From J084 sp964471405 (lineage in GTDB: Bacteria; Pseudomonadota; Alphaproteobacteria; Sphingomonadales; Rhodothalassiaceae): a DNA stretch of 47,851 nt. Numbering within the stretch: position 1 is the stretch's first letter; each line of letters begins with the position of its first letter. The stretch covers positions 1 through 47,851 of the forward strand of contig CAYYGH010000012.1 in NCBI GenBank assembly GCA_964471405.1. Reading direction: 5' to 3'. This document shows, one piece after another, positions 8,354 to 17,848 of this stretch. Made by a program: the position numbers and the translations under genes. The notes under the pieces are model-generated. The model saw only the letters and a list, made by a program, of their open reading frames with translations, did no database searches and was not told the origin of the DNA.

Positions 8354-10118
8354 GACCCACCTCTCCTTCGCATAGCCGATCCTTGCGCTCCCGCCGTCTC
8401 CGGCCCGGGCGAGGGGCCGGACCATGCCGGTCGAGAAGGCTGCGGGCGGCGCGGCGCGCTTCTTCCGTGATCGCACTGCCGGCAAGCATGCGGGCAAGCT
8501 CCTCGATCCGGGCGTCCTCGTCCAGGGGGGTGACCTCCGTGCGCAACCGGCTGCCCGCGCCGGATTTGGCGATATGGAAATGGCGGTCGGCAAAGGCGGC
8601 CACCTGCGGGCTGTGGGTGACCAGCAGCAGCTGGGCATCATCGGCCAGCCGGGCAAGGCGTTCACCGACCGCACTGGCCGTCGCCCCGCCGATGCCGCGG
8701 TCGATTTCATCAAAGACCATCACTGCCGCACCGGCCGCCTCGCGCAGCACCACCTTGAGGGCCAGCATGATGCGCGCCAGCTCGCCGCCGGAGGCGATGC
8801 GGCTGAGCGGGCCGAAGGGAGCGTCCGGGTGGGTTGCGATCTCGAAGGCGACCTCGTCACCGCCCGTTCCCGTCCAGCGTTCGCGCGCAAGGGCGGAGAC
8901 CCGCACCCTGAAGCGGGCGGTTTCAAGCCGGAGGGCGGGAAGTTCGGCCGCAACCTGCTGCTCCAGCCGACGGGCGGCGGCACGGCGCGCCTCATGCAAT
9001 GCGCCGACGGCCGTGGCAAGGGTCTTTTCGGCCGCGGCCAGCTGGCGGACCAGCTCATCCCGCTGCTCTTCGAGGTCGTCAAGAGCGGCACATTCGGCCT
9101 TCAGTTTTTCGGCCAGGGCGGCCAGCTCGTCCGGGGGAACCTGATGCTTGCGGGCAAGCGCCCGGATCGCGAACAGCCGCTCTTCCACCTGTTCGAGGCG
9201 CTCGGGATCCTCCTCGAAACCGGCAAGCAGCGTCTGCAGTCCATGGCCCGCCTCCGTCACTTCCGCCCCGGCACGCCCCAGGGCCTCGATGATGGCGGCC
9301 AAAGGCTCGCCGAGGCTGGGGGCATGCAGCCGCTCCAGACGCCGCAGGGCGGCGGCAAGCTGCTCGTCAGCGCCTCCTTCACCCATGAGCAGCTGGCCGA
9401 CCTGGTCCAGATCGGCACGAATGCGGGTGATCTCGATCAGTCGCTGGCGTTCCTCGGCAAGCGCGGTTTCCTCCCCGGGGCGGGGAGCAAGCTCGTCCAG
9501 CTCCGTAACGGCATGCCTCAGATAGGCACGCTGTTCGGCAAGCTGTTCCCTGTTGCGCTCGAGCTCGGCGAGCCGGGCTGCGAGCTCGGCGTGATGGCGG
9601 TGACATTCGGCCACCTCGGCCACCAGCTCCTCCAGCCCTGCGAAAGCATCGAGAATGCGGCGGTGACGGGCCGGCTGCAGAAGGCCGCGTTCATCATGCT
9701 GGCCGTGGACCTCGACCAGCAGAGCGCCGAGCCGCCTCAGAAAGCCGGCCGTTACCGGCTGATCATTGACGAAGGCCCGACTGCTGCCGCGGGCATCCAG
9801 ACTGCGCCGCAGATAGAGCAGACCATTCTCGGCCAGGGCGAGATCCTGCTCGGCGAGCAGGGCTTCCAGCTCCGGATCCGGCTTCTCATCCACGGCAAAG
9901 ACGGCCGCAACCTGGGCCCGTTCCGCACCGGGACGCAGGAGCCGCTGGTCGGCACGCGCGCCGAGCACCAGGCCCAGCGCATCCAGCAGGATCGACTTGC
10001 CGGCGCCCGTCTCGCCCGTGAGCACATTGAGACCCGGTGCGAAGACGAGCCGTGCCTGCTCAACCAGCACGACATTCCGGATCGTCAGCTCCTCGAGCCT
10101 TGCAGGCAATCCGTGCAC
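8337..10118 (-). CDS. DNA repair protein RecN
   Basis: RecN is an SMC-like ATPase that helps repair double-strand breaks. The 593-residue protein has an N-terminal half ATPase with Walker A GETGAGKS (about 36-43). A long charged coiled coil fills the middle, and the C-terminal half ATPase has a Walker B-type FDEIDRGIGG and LLVTHSPQVAAFAD. The chosen start is the GTG at 10118, preceded by a purine-rich AGGGAGAG that sits rather close. A TTG three codons in is possible. The bamD stop is 37 bp upstream, and the recN end overlaps ligA by 17 bp. Confidence 0.95.
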   Translation of the reverse strand: MHGLPARLEELTIRNVVLVEQARLVFAPGLNVLTGETGAGKSILLDALGLVLGARADQRLLRPGAERAQVAAVFAVDEKPDPELEALLAEQDLALAENGLLYLRRSLDARGSSRAFVNDQPVTAGFLRRLGALLVEVHGQHDERGLLQPARHRRILDAFAGLEELVAEVAECHRHHAELAARLAELERNREQLAEQRAYLRHAVTELDELAPRPGEETALAEERQRLIEITRIRADLDQVGQLLMGEGGADEQLAAALRRLERLHAPSLGEPLAAIIEALGRAGAEVTEAGHGLQTLLAGFEEDPERLEQVEERLFAIRALARKHQVPPDELAALAEKLKAECAALDDLEEQRDELVRQLAAAEKTLATAVGALHEARRAAARRLEQQVAAELPALRLETARFRVRVSALARERWTGTGGDEVAFEIATHPDAPFGPLSRIASGGELARIMLALKVVLREAAGAAVMVFDEIDRGIGGATASAVGERLARLADDAQLLLVTHSPQVAAFADRHFHIAKSGAGSRLRTEVTPLDEDARIEELARMLAGSAITEEARRAARSLLDRHGPAPRPGRRRRERKDRLCEGEVGHVEEG

Positions 10119-10155
10119 CCTCTCCCTGTCCGGCGCCCGGGGAAAACCGGGTATG

Positions 10156-10992
10156 TCAGAACAGCCAGGCGAAGAAGCCGCGCTTCTTGTCCTTCTTCAG
10201 GGACTTCTTTTCCAGCAGGGCATAGGAATAGCGATACCAGCGGCTGCCCGGATAATTGGCGCCGAGCACGGCCGCATACCGCCGCGCCTCGTCCTCCACA
10301 CCGAGTGCCAGATAGGCCTCCACAAGCCGATGCAGGGCTTCCGGCGTCTGCGTGGAGGTCTGGTACTCCTGAAGGACATGACGGAATCGCAGGATCGCTG
10401 CCAGATAGTGGCCCTGCTTGAGATAGAAGCGTCCCACCATCATGTCATGCGCGGCCAGCTGGTCCTCGACAAGCGCCAGCTTGAGCTTCGCATCGGTGGC
10501 ATAGTCCGTATCAGGGTAGCGCTTGATGACTTCGCGCAGGGCATCCCGTGCTTTGAGGGTCACCGTCTGATCGCGATAGACGTCCGTCATCTGCTCAAAA
10601 TAGCTCACCGCGATCAGGTAATGGGCATAGGACGCCAGCTTGCTGCCGGGATGCAGGCTCAAGAAGCGCTGGGCTGCCAGAATCGCATCATCATATTTCT
10701 TGTTCATGTAATGCGCATAGGCTGACATCAACTGCGCCCGACGCGCCCAGCTGGAGTAGGGATGCTGGCGCTCCACCTCGTCAAAGGCCGCCGCCGCCAC
10801 CTGCCATCGCTTGCGCAGCAGATTCTCGTAGCCGAGATTGTATAAGACATTGACATCTCGCGCGATATATGTGTCTTTCTTGGATGAGGAGCAGGCGGGA
10901 AGCACAAGGAGCGCGAGCAGGGCACAGACGGAAACAGCAATGCGAAACAAGCTGCTATCGAATCGGGGCAGTCCCATTGGAGTCGAGATCAT
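10156..10992 (-). CDS. Outer membrane assembly lipoprotein BamD
   Basis: BamD is the essential lipoprotein subunit of the BAM complex, which inserts beta-barrel proteins into the outer membrane. The 278-residue precursor has a lipoprotein signal ending LLVLPACSSS, with the lipobox Cys at about residue 33. TPR-like helices follow, with typical text such as YNLGYENLLRKRW, YSSWARRAQLMSAYAHY and RYPDTDYATDAKLK. The ATG at 10992 is preceded by the purine-rich GAAGAGAAG. It leads the bamD-recN-ligA operon. The lpxC gene that often precedes bamD in alphaproteobacteria is absent here. A regulator gene is divergent instead. Confidence 0.93.
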   Translation of the reverse strand: MISTPMGLPRFDSSLFRIAVSVCALLALLVLPACSSSKKDTYIARDVNVLYNLGYENLLRKRWQVAAAAFDEVERQHPYSSWARRAQLMSAYAHYMNKKYDDAILAAQRFLSLHPGSKLASYAHYLIAVSYFEQMTDVYRDQTVTLKARDALREVIKRYPDTDYATDAKLKLALVEDQLAAHDMMVGRFYLKQGHYLAAILRFRHVLQEYQTSTQTPEALHRLVEAYLALGVEDEARRYAAVLGANYPGSRWYRYSYALLEKKSLKKDKKRGFFAWLF

Positions 10993-11215
10993 CGGCTTCT
11001 CTTCGTTTCGAATCCCGCGCCGCCTTTGGTCCAGGGTGGTCCTGCCGGAGATGGAGCAGAAGGCGGTCTGCCGGCTGCCGGCACCATCTTCCCCGGCCAC
11101 TCTATATCCGATCTTTCGCAGGCCAAGGCAAGCGCCTCTCGCAGGAGCAGCAGGCTCCACCCGAGGATGATCGAGGAGATCAAGACGAAAAGCGGCCAAA
11201 ACAGGGCAACAGGAC

Positions 11216-11665
11216 ATGACCACCAGACAGGAAAAGATGCGGGGGCAGAATGCGCGTTACGAGGAGGATGCGGCCGAGGCCAGGCGGCTGGCCCATGATG
11301 TGGATCGCTTCGTCGGGCAACGCATTCGCGAACGGCGCCTGGCACGCGGGGTGACCCAGCAGGGACTGGCGAAGGCGCTGGGCATTTCCTACCAGCAGGT
11401 GCAGAAATACGAGAACGGCACGAATCGCATCAGCGCAGGCCGTCTGTTCGTGCTGGCGCGGCTGCTGGGTGCCGATGTTGCAGATTTCTTTCCCGGCAAG
11501 GACGACGGGACGGAGGCGAATCGGCTGGGCTCTCTTGTGGAGTTCAGCGAGGATGCCGTGGCGGCCGCCAAGGATTTCATGGCGCTTGACAGTCAACGGA
11601 TCCGGCAGGCCTTGCGCGGCCTTCTGCGGGCCCTGCGCCAGGAGGTGGATCAGCAGGAGCACTGA
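11216..11665 (+). CDS. XRE-family helix-turn-helix regulator
   Basis: The 149-residue protein has a Cro/CI-type HTH (about 33-88) with RRLARGVTQQGLAKALGIS as the DNA-binding helices and SYQQVQKYENGTNRIS as the conserved follow-on. The wording is close to a widespread alphaproteobacterial regulator group. The C-terminal helix (about 105-145) is probably for dimerisation. The ATG at 11216 has AGGA just upstream. An ATG at 11237 after AGGAAAAG is an alternative. It is divergent from bamD across 223 bp, so it could regulate bamD-recN-ligA or itself. Target and signal are unknown. Confidence 0.85.
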   Translation: MTTRQEKMRGQNARYEEDAAEARRLAHDVDRFVGQRIRERRLARGVTQQGLAKALGISYQQVQKYENGTNRISAGRLFVLARLLGADVADFFPGKDDGTEANRLGSLVEFSEDAVAAAKDFMALDSQRIRQALRGLLRALRQEVDQQEH

Positions 11666-11984
11666 TGACGCGGCGGTCGCCTTTTCTGCGCCTTCCGGCC
11701 GACAACCGACCGACAGGCTGATTCTGCCGGAAAATTTCGTTCGAAGCCTTGCAAAGCTCTTTTCCGATTCGCTAATCCGCACGGGCGGTCACGGCCGGCC
11801 GGTGAGGCTGCGAAGGCCCATTCATCTTCTTCTTGCGATGCCCGTCGGCCGGGACCCGGGTCTTCATCGTATCAGCGGTGTCGCGAGGGGGGCATCGCGC
11901 ACCCGACTCGCTCAAAGCATGGTGCTGATCATGGGCCCCATGCAGAGCCGGCAGCTTGCGGATTCGAGTAACGGGTTTCGACCA
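11666..11984. other. Leader region of the ClC gene
   Basis: No separate gene is seen. A weak sigma-70-like pair is present: TTGCAA at 11749-11754, then 17 bp, then CTAATC at 11772-11777. If the ClC protein starts at an earlier in-frame ATG (11919, 11931 or 11940), part of this stretch is coding. Confidence 0.35.
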
Positions 11985-13769
11985 ATGACCGATCACGCGC
12001 GGCGTGAGCTTTCGCTTGTCTCGCTCAGTTTTCTGGCCGTGATTCTCGGTGTGGCCACGGGGATCGGAGCAGCAGTCTTTCGGGCCCTGATCGCCCTTTT
12101 TCACAACATCTTCTTCGAAGGCCGCCTGTCCTTTGCCTTCGATGCCAATCAGCTGACACCGCCATCCCCCTTCGGAGCGGCGATCATTCTGGCTCCGATC
12201 ATCGGCGGGCTCATCGTCGTTTTCATCGTCCGGCGCTTCGCCCCGGAGGCAAAGGGACATGGCGTGCCGGAGGTGATGGACGCGATCTATTACAAGGCGG
12301 GACGCATTCGCCCCGTCGTCGTGTTCGCCAAGGCGGTGGCCAGTGCGGTATCCATCGGATCCGGGCATTCGGTGGGCCGCGAGGGGCCGATCATCCAGAT
12401 CGGCAGTGCGATCGGCTCCGTCTTCGGGCAGTGGGGACGGCTTGCGACCTGGCAGGTGATCACACTGGTGGCCGCCGGTGCGGGCGCCGGTATCGCCGCC
12501 ACCTTCAACACGCCGCTGGGCGGCGTGATGTTCGCGATCGAGCTGATGCTGCCCGAGGTCAGCGCGCGCACCTTTCTGCCCGTGGTTCTTGCCACCGGCA
12601 CGGCCACCTATGTGGGGCGCATGATCTTCGGTATCGCACCGGCCTTTACGCTCTCAATGGCCGAGATTGCGAATGTCGTGCTGCCCTCCAATCTGGGACT
12701 GCTGCCGCTTTATGTGCTGCTGGGTGCCATCTGCGGTCTTGCGGCATTTGCCTTCGTGCGGCTGCTCCATGAGCTGGAGGATCTCATGGAGGCCCGCCTG
12801 CCCAATCCCTACTTTCGTGCGGCCGTCGGATTCGCGATCCTGGGCTGTCTGATGCTCCTGCTGCAGTGGACGACGGGGGCCTACCATGTCGATGGCGTGG
12901 GCTATGGCACGATCGAGGAAATCCTGCTGGGACGGCTTGATGCCGCCGGCCTGCTGTTCCTGCTGTTTGCGGCAAAGCTGTTTGCGACATCCCTGTCGCT
13001 TGCCAGCGGGGCGTCGGGAGGCGTGTTCGCCCCCTCTCTCTTCCTGGGTGCCACCCTTGGCGGCGCCTTTGGCAGTGTCGTGGGCCTGCTGCTCCCCGAC
13101 CTGCACCTGACCGCCGCACAGTTCGCGCTCATCGGCATGGCCGCCATGGTGGGAGGGGGAACGGGCGCGGCGATGACCGCGATCCTGATGATGTTCGAGA
13201 TGACGACGGCCTATTCCCTCATTCTGCCGGCGATCATCGCGGTGGCCTGCGCGATCGGCACCCGACGGGCGCTGTCGTCCGAGAACATCTATACCTTCAA
13301 GCTCATGCGGCGGGGCCATCGTATTCCGAAGGACCGGCACACCAACATGTTCCTGGTGCGTCCCGCCCGGGCCGTCATGGCCCCGGTGAAGGGGCGGATT
13401 GCCGTGCGAGGGCGGATCGATCGTCCGGATGCCAGCTTCTCACCCATCGAGCTTCAGGATACGGCGGGCTATGCGCTCGTCTTGCGCGGCCGGCATGTGA
13501 GCGGCGTCATGCGGATCGAGAACTGGCACCAGTTCGAGAAGGCCCGGGCGCAGGACCCCGCGCTGCGCCCGCCGGTGATGCGGCGCTTCGTGCTCGCCCA
13601 TCCGGATGATCTGATGGTGGATGTCATCCGCCGGATGAACCGGCACCAGGCCGATCTCGTGCTGGTGGCCGAAGAGGGGCATCGCAGCGTGCACGCGGAG
13701 GATATCATGGGCGTGATAGCAGGGCCCGAACTGGCCGCGGAAGTGCGCGCCAGCTTCAAGGACAGTTGA
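11985..13769 (+). CDS. ClC-family chloride channel/transporter
   Basis: This is a membrane protein of about 594 residues with the usual ClC array of helices, moving chloride or another anion across the inner membrane. The signature loops are present: KGHGVPEV (the GSGIP position, with His for Ser), GREGPIIQIG (containing the gating Glu), and GGVFAPSLFLG (GxFxP). A cytoplasmic tail (about 440-594) contains CBS-like segments, such as LAHPDDLMVDVIRRM near the end. The residue matching the internal proton glutamate of E. coli ClC-ec1 appears to be Leu (FAIELM versus FIIEEM), so proton coupling is doubtful. The start is uncertain: 11985 fits the first membrane helix, but 11919, 11931 and 11940 are in frame and none has a good ribosome binding site. 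Confidence 0.9.
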   Translation: MTDHARRELSLVSLSFLAVILGVATGIGAAVFRALIALFHNIFFEGRLSFAFDANQLTPPSPFGAAIILAPIIGGLIVVFIVRRFAPEAKGHGVPEVMDAIYYKAGRIRPVVVFAKAVASAVSIGSGHSVGREGPIIQIGSAIGSVFGQWGRLATWQVITLVAAGAGAGIAATFNTPLGGVMFAIELMLPEVSARTFLPVVLATGTATYVGRMIFGIAPAFTLSMAEIANVVLPSNLGLLPLYVLLGAICGLAAFAFVRLLHELEDLMEARLPNPYFRAAVGFAILGCLMLLLQWTTGAYHVDGVGYGTIEEILLGRLDAAGLLFLLFAAKLFATSLSLASGASGGVFAPSLFLGATLGGAFGSVVGLLLPDLHLTAAQFALIGMAAMVGGGTGAAMTAILMMFEMTTAYSLILPAIIAVACAIGTRRALSSENIYTFKLMRRGHRIPKDRHTNMFLVRPARAVMAPVKGRIAVRGRIDRPDASFSPIELQDTAGYALVLRGRHVSGVMRIENWHQFEKARAQDPALRPPVMRRFVLAHPDDLMVDVIRRMNRHQADLVLVAEEGHRSVHAEDIMGVIAGPELAAEVRASFKDS

Positions 13770-14080
13770 GCATCACCCCTTGCTCCCCAACTTCCAAAAA
13801 CAGACTCCCAAGATTTCCGTTAGTGCACACCGCAGTTCGAAGCCAATTCCCGGGTTTTCCTTGCGGAAGATCTGGAACGAATCTACGCCTTCGTTACCCA
13901 GATTGCCGATTTTAACACTTTATTGACCGATTGGCCGGCATGTTTCATGCTGCTGCCCTGATGACAGGATGATGAGCGGCATGAAGCGCAACGGTGGAGC
14001 AGGGGAACGACGGGATCCGCTGCGGCTGTAAGTGGAAGCAGGCCCGATTGCGATCGGTGAGGCCTTTGGCGAGTGGGTGA
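13770..14080. other. Intergenic region before the DUF2336 gene
   Basis: No gene is seen on either strand. It contains a small hairpin GCATG-TTT-CATGC around 13940 and a TTGACC near 13924 that could be a -35 box, but no good -10 box follows. I see no terminator for the ClC gene. Confidence 0.4.
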
Positions 14081-15202
14081 ATGGCCAAGGAACTGGCAGT
14101 CGAGGAACTGATCCGGTTGGCGCGCGAGCGCTCGGCTCACGCCCGTGCCGTGCTTCTTGAGAATGTCACGGATCTCTTCCTGAGCGAGGAAGGACGGCTG
14201 AGCGAGCAGGAGCGCGCGCTCATCTCCGACATTCTGCTCAAGTTGCTGGAGGAGGTGGAGACGGCCGTTCGCCAGGAACTCGCCGAAGCGCTGGCCCGCA
14301 GCGGCATCGACCTGCCGGAAGTCGAGCGTGCCCTGGCGCAGGACGAGATTGCGGTCGCCCGTCCCATCCTGCGCAAGAGCCGGGCCCTGCGCGACCCCGA
14401 TCTCATCGAGATCATCCGCTGGCGGACCCATGAGCACCGTCTGGCCATCGCGATGCGTGATGGATTGAGCGAGACGGTCAGCGATGCGCTTGTCGAATAT
14501 GGCGAAGAGGATGTCATCGAGGCACTGCTCCGCAATCCGGATGCGCGCCTGTCCGAGAAGGCGATGGAGTATCTGGTTGCGGAATCCCGCCGGATCGACC
14601 GTTTTCAGGAGCCGCTCATTCACCGGGACGAGCTGCCGGATCGTCTGGCCTTGCGCATGTTCTGGTGGGTGGGCGCCGCCCTGCGCCAGCAGATCATGGC
14701 CCGCATCGAGGCCGATCCCGTCATCGTTGACCGGGCGGTCAAGGAGGCGGTCCATGCCCTCAAGGCTTCGCATGCGCCCGAGCGCAGCGTGCATGCGAAG
14801 GCGCATGAACTCGTCCGCCGCCTGCGCGAACGCGGCGAATTGACACCGGAATTCCTGATGGCTTGCCTTCGCAGGCAGCGTCTGGCAGTGTTTGTCGCCG
14901 GTCTGGCAGAGCTTGGAGGCATAGATCTCCAGACGGCTTGGCGGATCTTCGTCGATCGAGGTGGGGAGGGATTGGCTGTTCTGGCCCGGGCAGCGGGGAT
15001 TACACGCGAGCAGTTCGCGAAGCTTTTCCTTCTGCTTTCGGAAGTGCGTGACGGGCAGGGGGCCCAGTCTCCCCGGGTACTCGAGCGGATCCTCGAGCTG
15101 TTCGACAAGACCAGCGAAGAGCAGGCCAAGGTGGCGCTCTTCTACTGGCGGCTCGACCGGACCTATGAGGAAGCGCTGGAGGAGCTGCGGGATGTCTGTT
15201 GA
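14081..15202 (+). CDS. DUF2336 domain protein
   Basis: The 373-residue soluble, mostly helical protein matches the DUF2336 family, which is almost confined to alphaproteobacteria and has no established function. Helical repeats run throughout. Examples are VEELIRLARERSAHARAVL at the start, LLEEVETAVRQELAEALAR in the middle and repeated ALLRNPDARLS-like turns that look like HEAT units. There is no signal peptide or membrane segment. The ATG at 14081 follows GAGTGGG. The last 11 bases overlap the start of a PAS histidine kinase gene, so the two are translationally coupled. A role in modulating the kinase is an inference from position only. Confidence 0.85.
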   Translation: MAKELAVEELIRLARERSAHARAVLLENVTDLFLSEEGRLSEQERALISDILLKLLEEVETAVRQELAEALARSGIDLPEVERALAQDEIAVARPILRKSRALRDPDLIEIIRWRTHEHRLAIAMRDGLSETVSDALVEYGEEDVIEALLRNPDARLSEKAMEYLVAESRRIDRFQEPLIHRDELPDRLALRMFWWVGAALRQQIMARIEADPVIVDRAVKEAVHALKASHAPERSVHAKAHELVRRLRERGELTPEFLMACLRRQRLAVFVAGLAELGGIDLQTAWRIFVDRGGEGLAVLARAAGITREQFAKLFLLLSEVRDGQGAQSPRVLERILELFDKTSEEQAKVALFYWRLDRTYEEALEELRDVC

Positions 15203-16979
15203 CGGCGGCAAGACGGGTTCGCGCGCCGCCCGGACGATCGACCTGCGATCATGGGCCCGGGCCCTGCGACCGGAACGGGCAGGCGGGGGGATGCGGGAAG
15301 CCAACCCTCCCGCCCGCTTTCATGACGGCAATGACATTCGCCAGGATTATCCTCCGAATGATCGCCGCGCGGAAGTCGTGGCGCGGCCATCGCTGGAGCG
15401 GCTCCTGGCGCGGGCGCGGGCCGGTCTGATCGATGAGGCGCACCCCTTCTTTCTGGTCTCCAGTGACGGCCGTTTCGTCTTCGCCAATGCCCGCTTCGAG
15501 GAAATTCTGGAATCCAATGAGGGCGGGCGTTTCGGGCCCGGCGTTGCGCAGTTCGGGGAAGCGGTTGGCGATTCCTATCGCCGCATCCTCGACGAAGTGC
15601 TGCTGACCGGTCGCACGGTCGCTTTTGACGAATGGATCGAGGTCTCTGGCGGTCGTCGCTGCTGGCGGGGGCATCATTTCCCCGTGCTCGATGAGCGAGG
15701 ACGCATCGAGGGGGTGGGCGCCATTTATGTGGATGTCACCCGCGAGGTGATCGAGCGGCGCGAGGCGATCCGCGCCAGGCGCCGGTTCAACGACTTTGCC
15801 CGAGCCAGCGGAGACTGGTTCTGGGAGATCGATCGGGAAGGCCGGCTGCGTTACGTCTCGGAGCGTTTCGCGGCCCTGACCGGAACCCCTGCGGCCCTCT
15901 GGGAGGGGCGCTATCTGTGGGAGATCGCAGCGCCCAAAAGTCAGGGAGATCTGGAAGCTGCCCTGCGCGAGGCCATTGCCGCGCGGCGCCCGTTTCGCGG
16001 TGTCGGCTTCGCGATGGAGGGGGAAGACGGCGACGAGCGGATCTGCCAGCTTGCCGGTGTGCCCGTCTTTGACCCCGAGGATGGCGGCTTCCAAGGCTAT
16101 CGGGGCGCCGGCATCGATACGACACTGGCCGCGCGTGAGGCCGAACGGCGACGCGACGCCCAGCGCCATCTGGAAGAGGTGCTGGAAACACTCACCCGCA
16201 AGAACCTGGAGCTCGATCTCGCCCATGCCCGGGCGGAAGCGGCACTCAAGGCCAAGAATGAATTCCTGGCTTCCATGAGCCATGAACTCAAGACGCCGCT
16301 CAATGCCATCATCGGCTTTGCCGAGGCCATGGGCATGGAAGTCTTCGGTGCCTTGGACGAGCGCTACAAGTCCTATGCCCGCGACATTGGCAAGGCGGGC
16401 CGCCATCTGCTGGGGCTGATCAATGATCTGCTGGACGTCTCGGTGATGGAAACGGCCAATCTTGCGCTTGATCTGCGTCCCGTCTGTCTGGCCGAGGTGA
16501 TCGCCCAGGCGCTGGCCTTCGTGCGCCTGCGGGCCGAGGAGCGCGAGATCACGGTCGAGGCACCGAAGCGGGTCGGCAAGCTCAAGGTGATGGCTGATGA
16601 GCGGCGCCTGCTGCAGATCCTCGTCAATCTGCTGACGAATGCGGTCAAGTTCACGCCGGCAGGCGGACGCATCGGCGTCAAGCTGCGCACCGATCGGCGC
16701 AAGGGCGTTGTCCATGTCATCGTCTGGGATACGGGCATCGGTATCCCGGCAGAGGCGCAGGAGCGGATCTTCGAAAAATTTCATCAGCTCCGCGACAGCG
16801 TCTACAGCCACCGCAACGAGGGAGCCGGGCTGGGCCTGCATATCTCGCGCGAGCTTGCCCGTCTCATGGGAGGCGAGATCACGGTGGAATCCGAGCCGGA
16901 CAAAGGCAGCCGCTTCATTGTCGCCCTGCCGCTGGCCGCAGCCAGTTCGGATGAAAAGCCGGAGACGGCGACCGGCTGA
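15192..16979 (+). CDS. Soluble PAS-domain sensor histidine kinase
   Basis: The 595-residue kinase has no membrane segment. A PAS domain lies at about 75-185 (FFLVSSDGRFVFANARF) and a second at about 195-315 (DWFWEIDREGRLRYVSERF). A coiled linker follows, then HisKA with the H-box SMSHELKTPLN (phospho-acceptor His about 364). The HATPase_c domain has the N-box NLLTNAVKF, G1 DTGIGIP, F-box FEKFHQ and G2 GAGLGL. No receiver domain or adjacent response regulator is present, so it is an orphan kinase. The ATG at 15192 lies inside the end of the DUF2336 gene, with GGAG about 9 bases upstream. The nearest similarity is to PleC/DivJ-like alphaproteobacterial kinases, but the partner is unknown. Confidence 0.92.
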   Translation: MSVDGGKTGSRAARTIDLRSWARALRPERAGGGMREANPPARFHDGNDIRQDYPPNDRRAEVVARPSLERLLARARAGLIDEAHPFFLVSSDGRFVFANARFEEILESNEGGRFGPGVAQFGEAVGDSYRRILDEVLLTGRTVAFDEWIEVSGGRRCWRGHHFPVLDERGRIEGVGAIYVDVTREVIERREAIRARRRFNDFARASGDWFWEIDREGRLRYVSERFAALTGTPAALWEGRYLWEIAAPKSQGDLEAALREAIAARRPFRGVGFAMEGEDGDERICQLAGVPVFDPEDGGFQGYRGAGIDTTLAAREAERRRDAQRHLEEVLETLTRKNLELDLAHARAEAALKAKNEFLASMSHELKTPLNAIIGFAEAMGMEVFGALDERYKSYARDIGKAGRHLLGLINDLLDVSVMETANLALDLRPVCLAEVIAQALAFVRLRAEEREITVEAPKRVGKLKVMADERRLLQILVNLLTNAVKFTPAGGRIGVKLRTDRRKGVVHVIVWDTGIGIPAEAQERIFEKFHQLRDSVYSHRNEGAGLGLHISRELARLMGGEITVESEPDKGSRFIVALPLAAASSDEKPETATG

Positions 16980-17170
16980 GGGATTTCTCTTTTTTCTTTG
17001 CCGTCCTCGCATGGCCGATGAGATGGCCGGTGGGTGCGAGACGGCTTGCGGGGCAGATGCCCCGGTGATCCTGCCTGATCCGGCCCTGGAGACAGGGCTG
17101 CAGGACGGACCCTTTCGGCCTGCACGGCCGGTGTCTTTTCGTCGCTTGTGCGCCCGGCCCTCCCGGCCGG

Positions 17171-17848
17171 TCAATGGGCCGATCGCGCATCATTTGCGGT
17201 CGCCAGCTCTTGCGCCAGCCAGTTGCGCAAGGCGGCGACTGTCTGATTTGTCGCCTTGTCAAAGGCGGCGACGATCGCATCATGGCTGGTGCCGGCAATG
17301 CCGGCCTCCGCGGAAAAATGGCGTTCCGCAAGGAGATTGCCGGGGCGGGCGGCAATCAGGCGGGCCGTCAGCTCCACATGGACGCGATCCGGCGGGCTGT
17401 CGGGATCGGAAGCCTCGGCAAAGAAGGCATCGAGCTCCGAGACGAGCCGCCATTGCGGCACGATGCCCACCTCATCTTCGGAGATCGCCACCACATGGGG
17501 CAGGGAATCGGCGGCCTGGCGAATGAGCCGGGCAAGCAGCAGCGGCGTTTCGTCCGACCAGCGCGCCCCTGAGAGATAGGCGATCCGGTAGGGGCCCACG
17601 CGCACGGCGATCCCGTCGGTGGCCAAGGCTCCCGGCAGGCTCGGCTCCAGGATCATGACAACCTGGGGGGATGGATCATCGCCCGGCCTCTTTTCTTCTG
17701 CCGGCAGGGGGATGTGATGCAGCATGTAGTAGTCCGGTGCGGGCTTGCTGGAGCCGCCCGAAAGAAAACCGCCACAGCCGGCCAGCAGCATCAGAGCGAT
17801 GAGGGCCGGCAGGGCCATGAACATGCGAGAGGAAGGCCTGGTGATCAT
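17171..17848 (-). CDS. ABC-type transport auxiliary lipoprotein (PqiC-like)
   Basis: The 225-residue precursor has a lipoprotein signal ending LMLLAGCGG (lipobox Cys about 25). A body of the ABC-transporter auxiliary family (PF03886 type) follows, with YYMLH, VRVGPYRIAYL, WSDETPLLLARLIRQA and DRVHVELTARLI. Such lipoproteins sit in the outer membrane or periplasm and partner MCE proteins in lipid transport. It is the last gene of the mla-type operon and its ATG overlaps the stop of the MCE gene by 4 bp. It appears in place of the MlaC/MlaB genes of the E. coli operon. Confidence 0.85.
   Translation of the reverse strand: MITRPSSRMFMALPALIALMLLAGCGGFLSGGSSKPAPDYYMLHHIPLPAEEKRPGDDPSPQVVMILEPSLPGALATDGIAVRVGPYRIAYLSGARWSDETPLLLARLIRQAADSLPHVVAISEDEVGIVPQWRLVSELDAFFAEASDPDSPPDRVHVELTARLIAARPGNLLAERHFSAEAGIAGTSHDAIVAAFDKATNQTVAALRNWLAQELATANDARSAH

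Noticed and set aside
15249..17174. Minus-strand open frame of 641 codons opposite the histidine kinase
   Set aside because: It is antisense to clear kinase motifs and has no ribosome binding site or family features.
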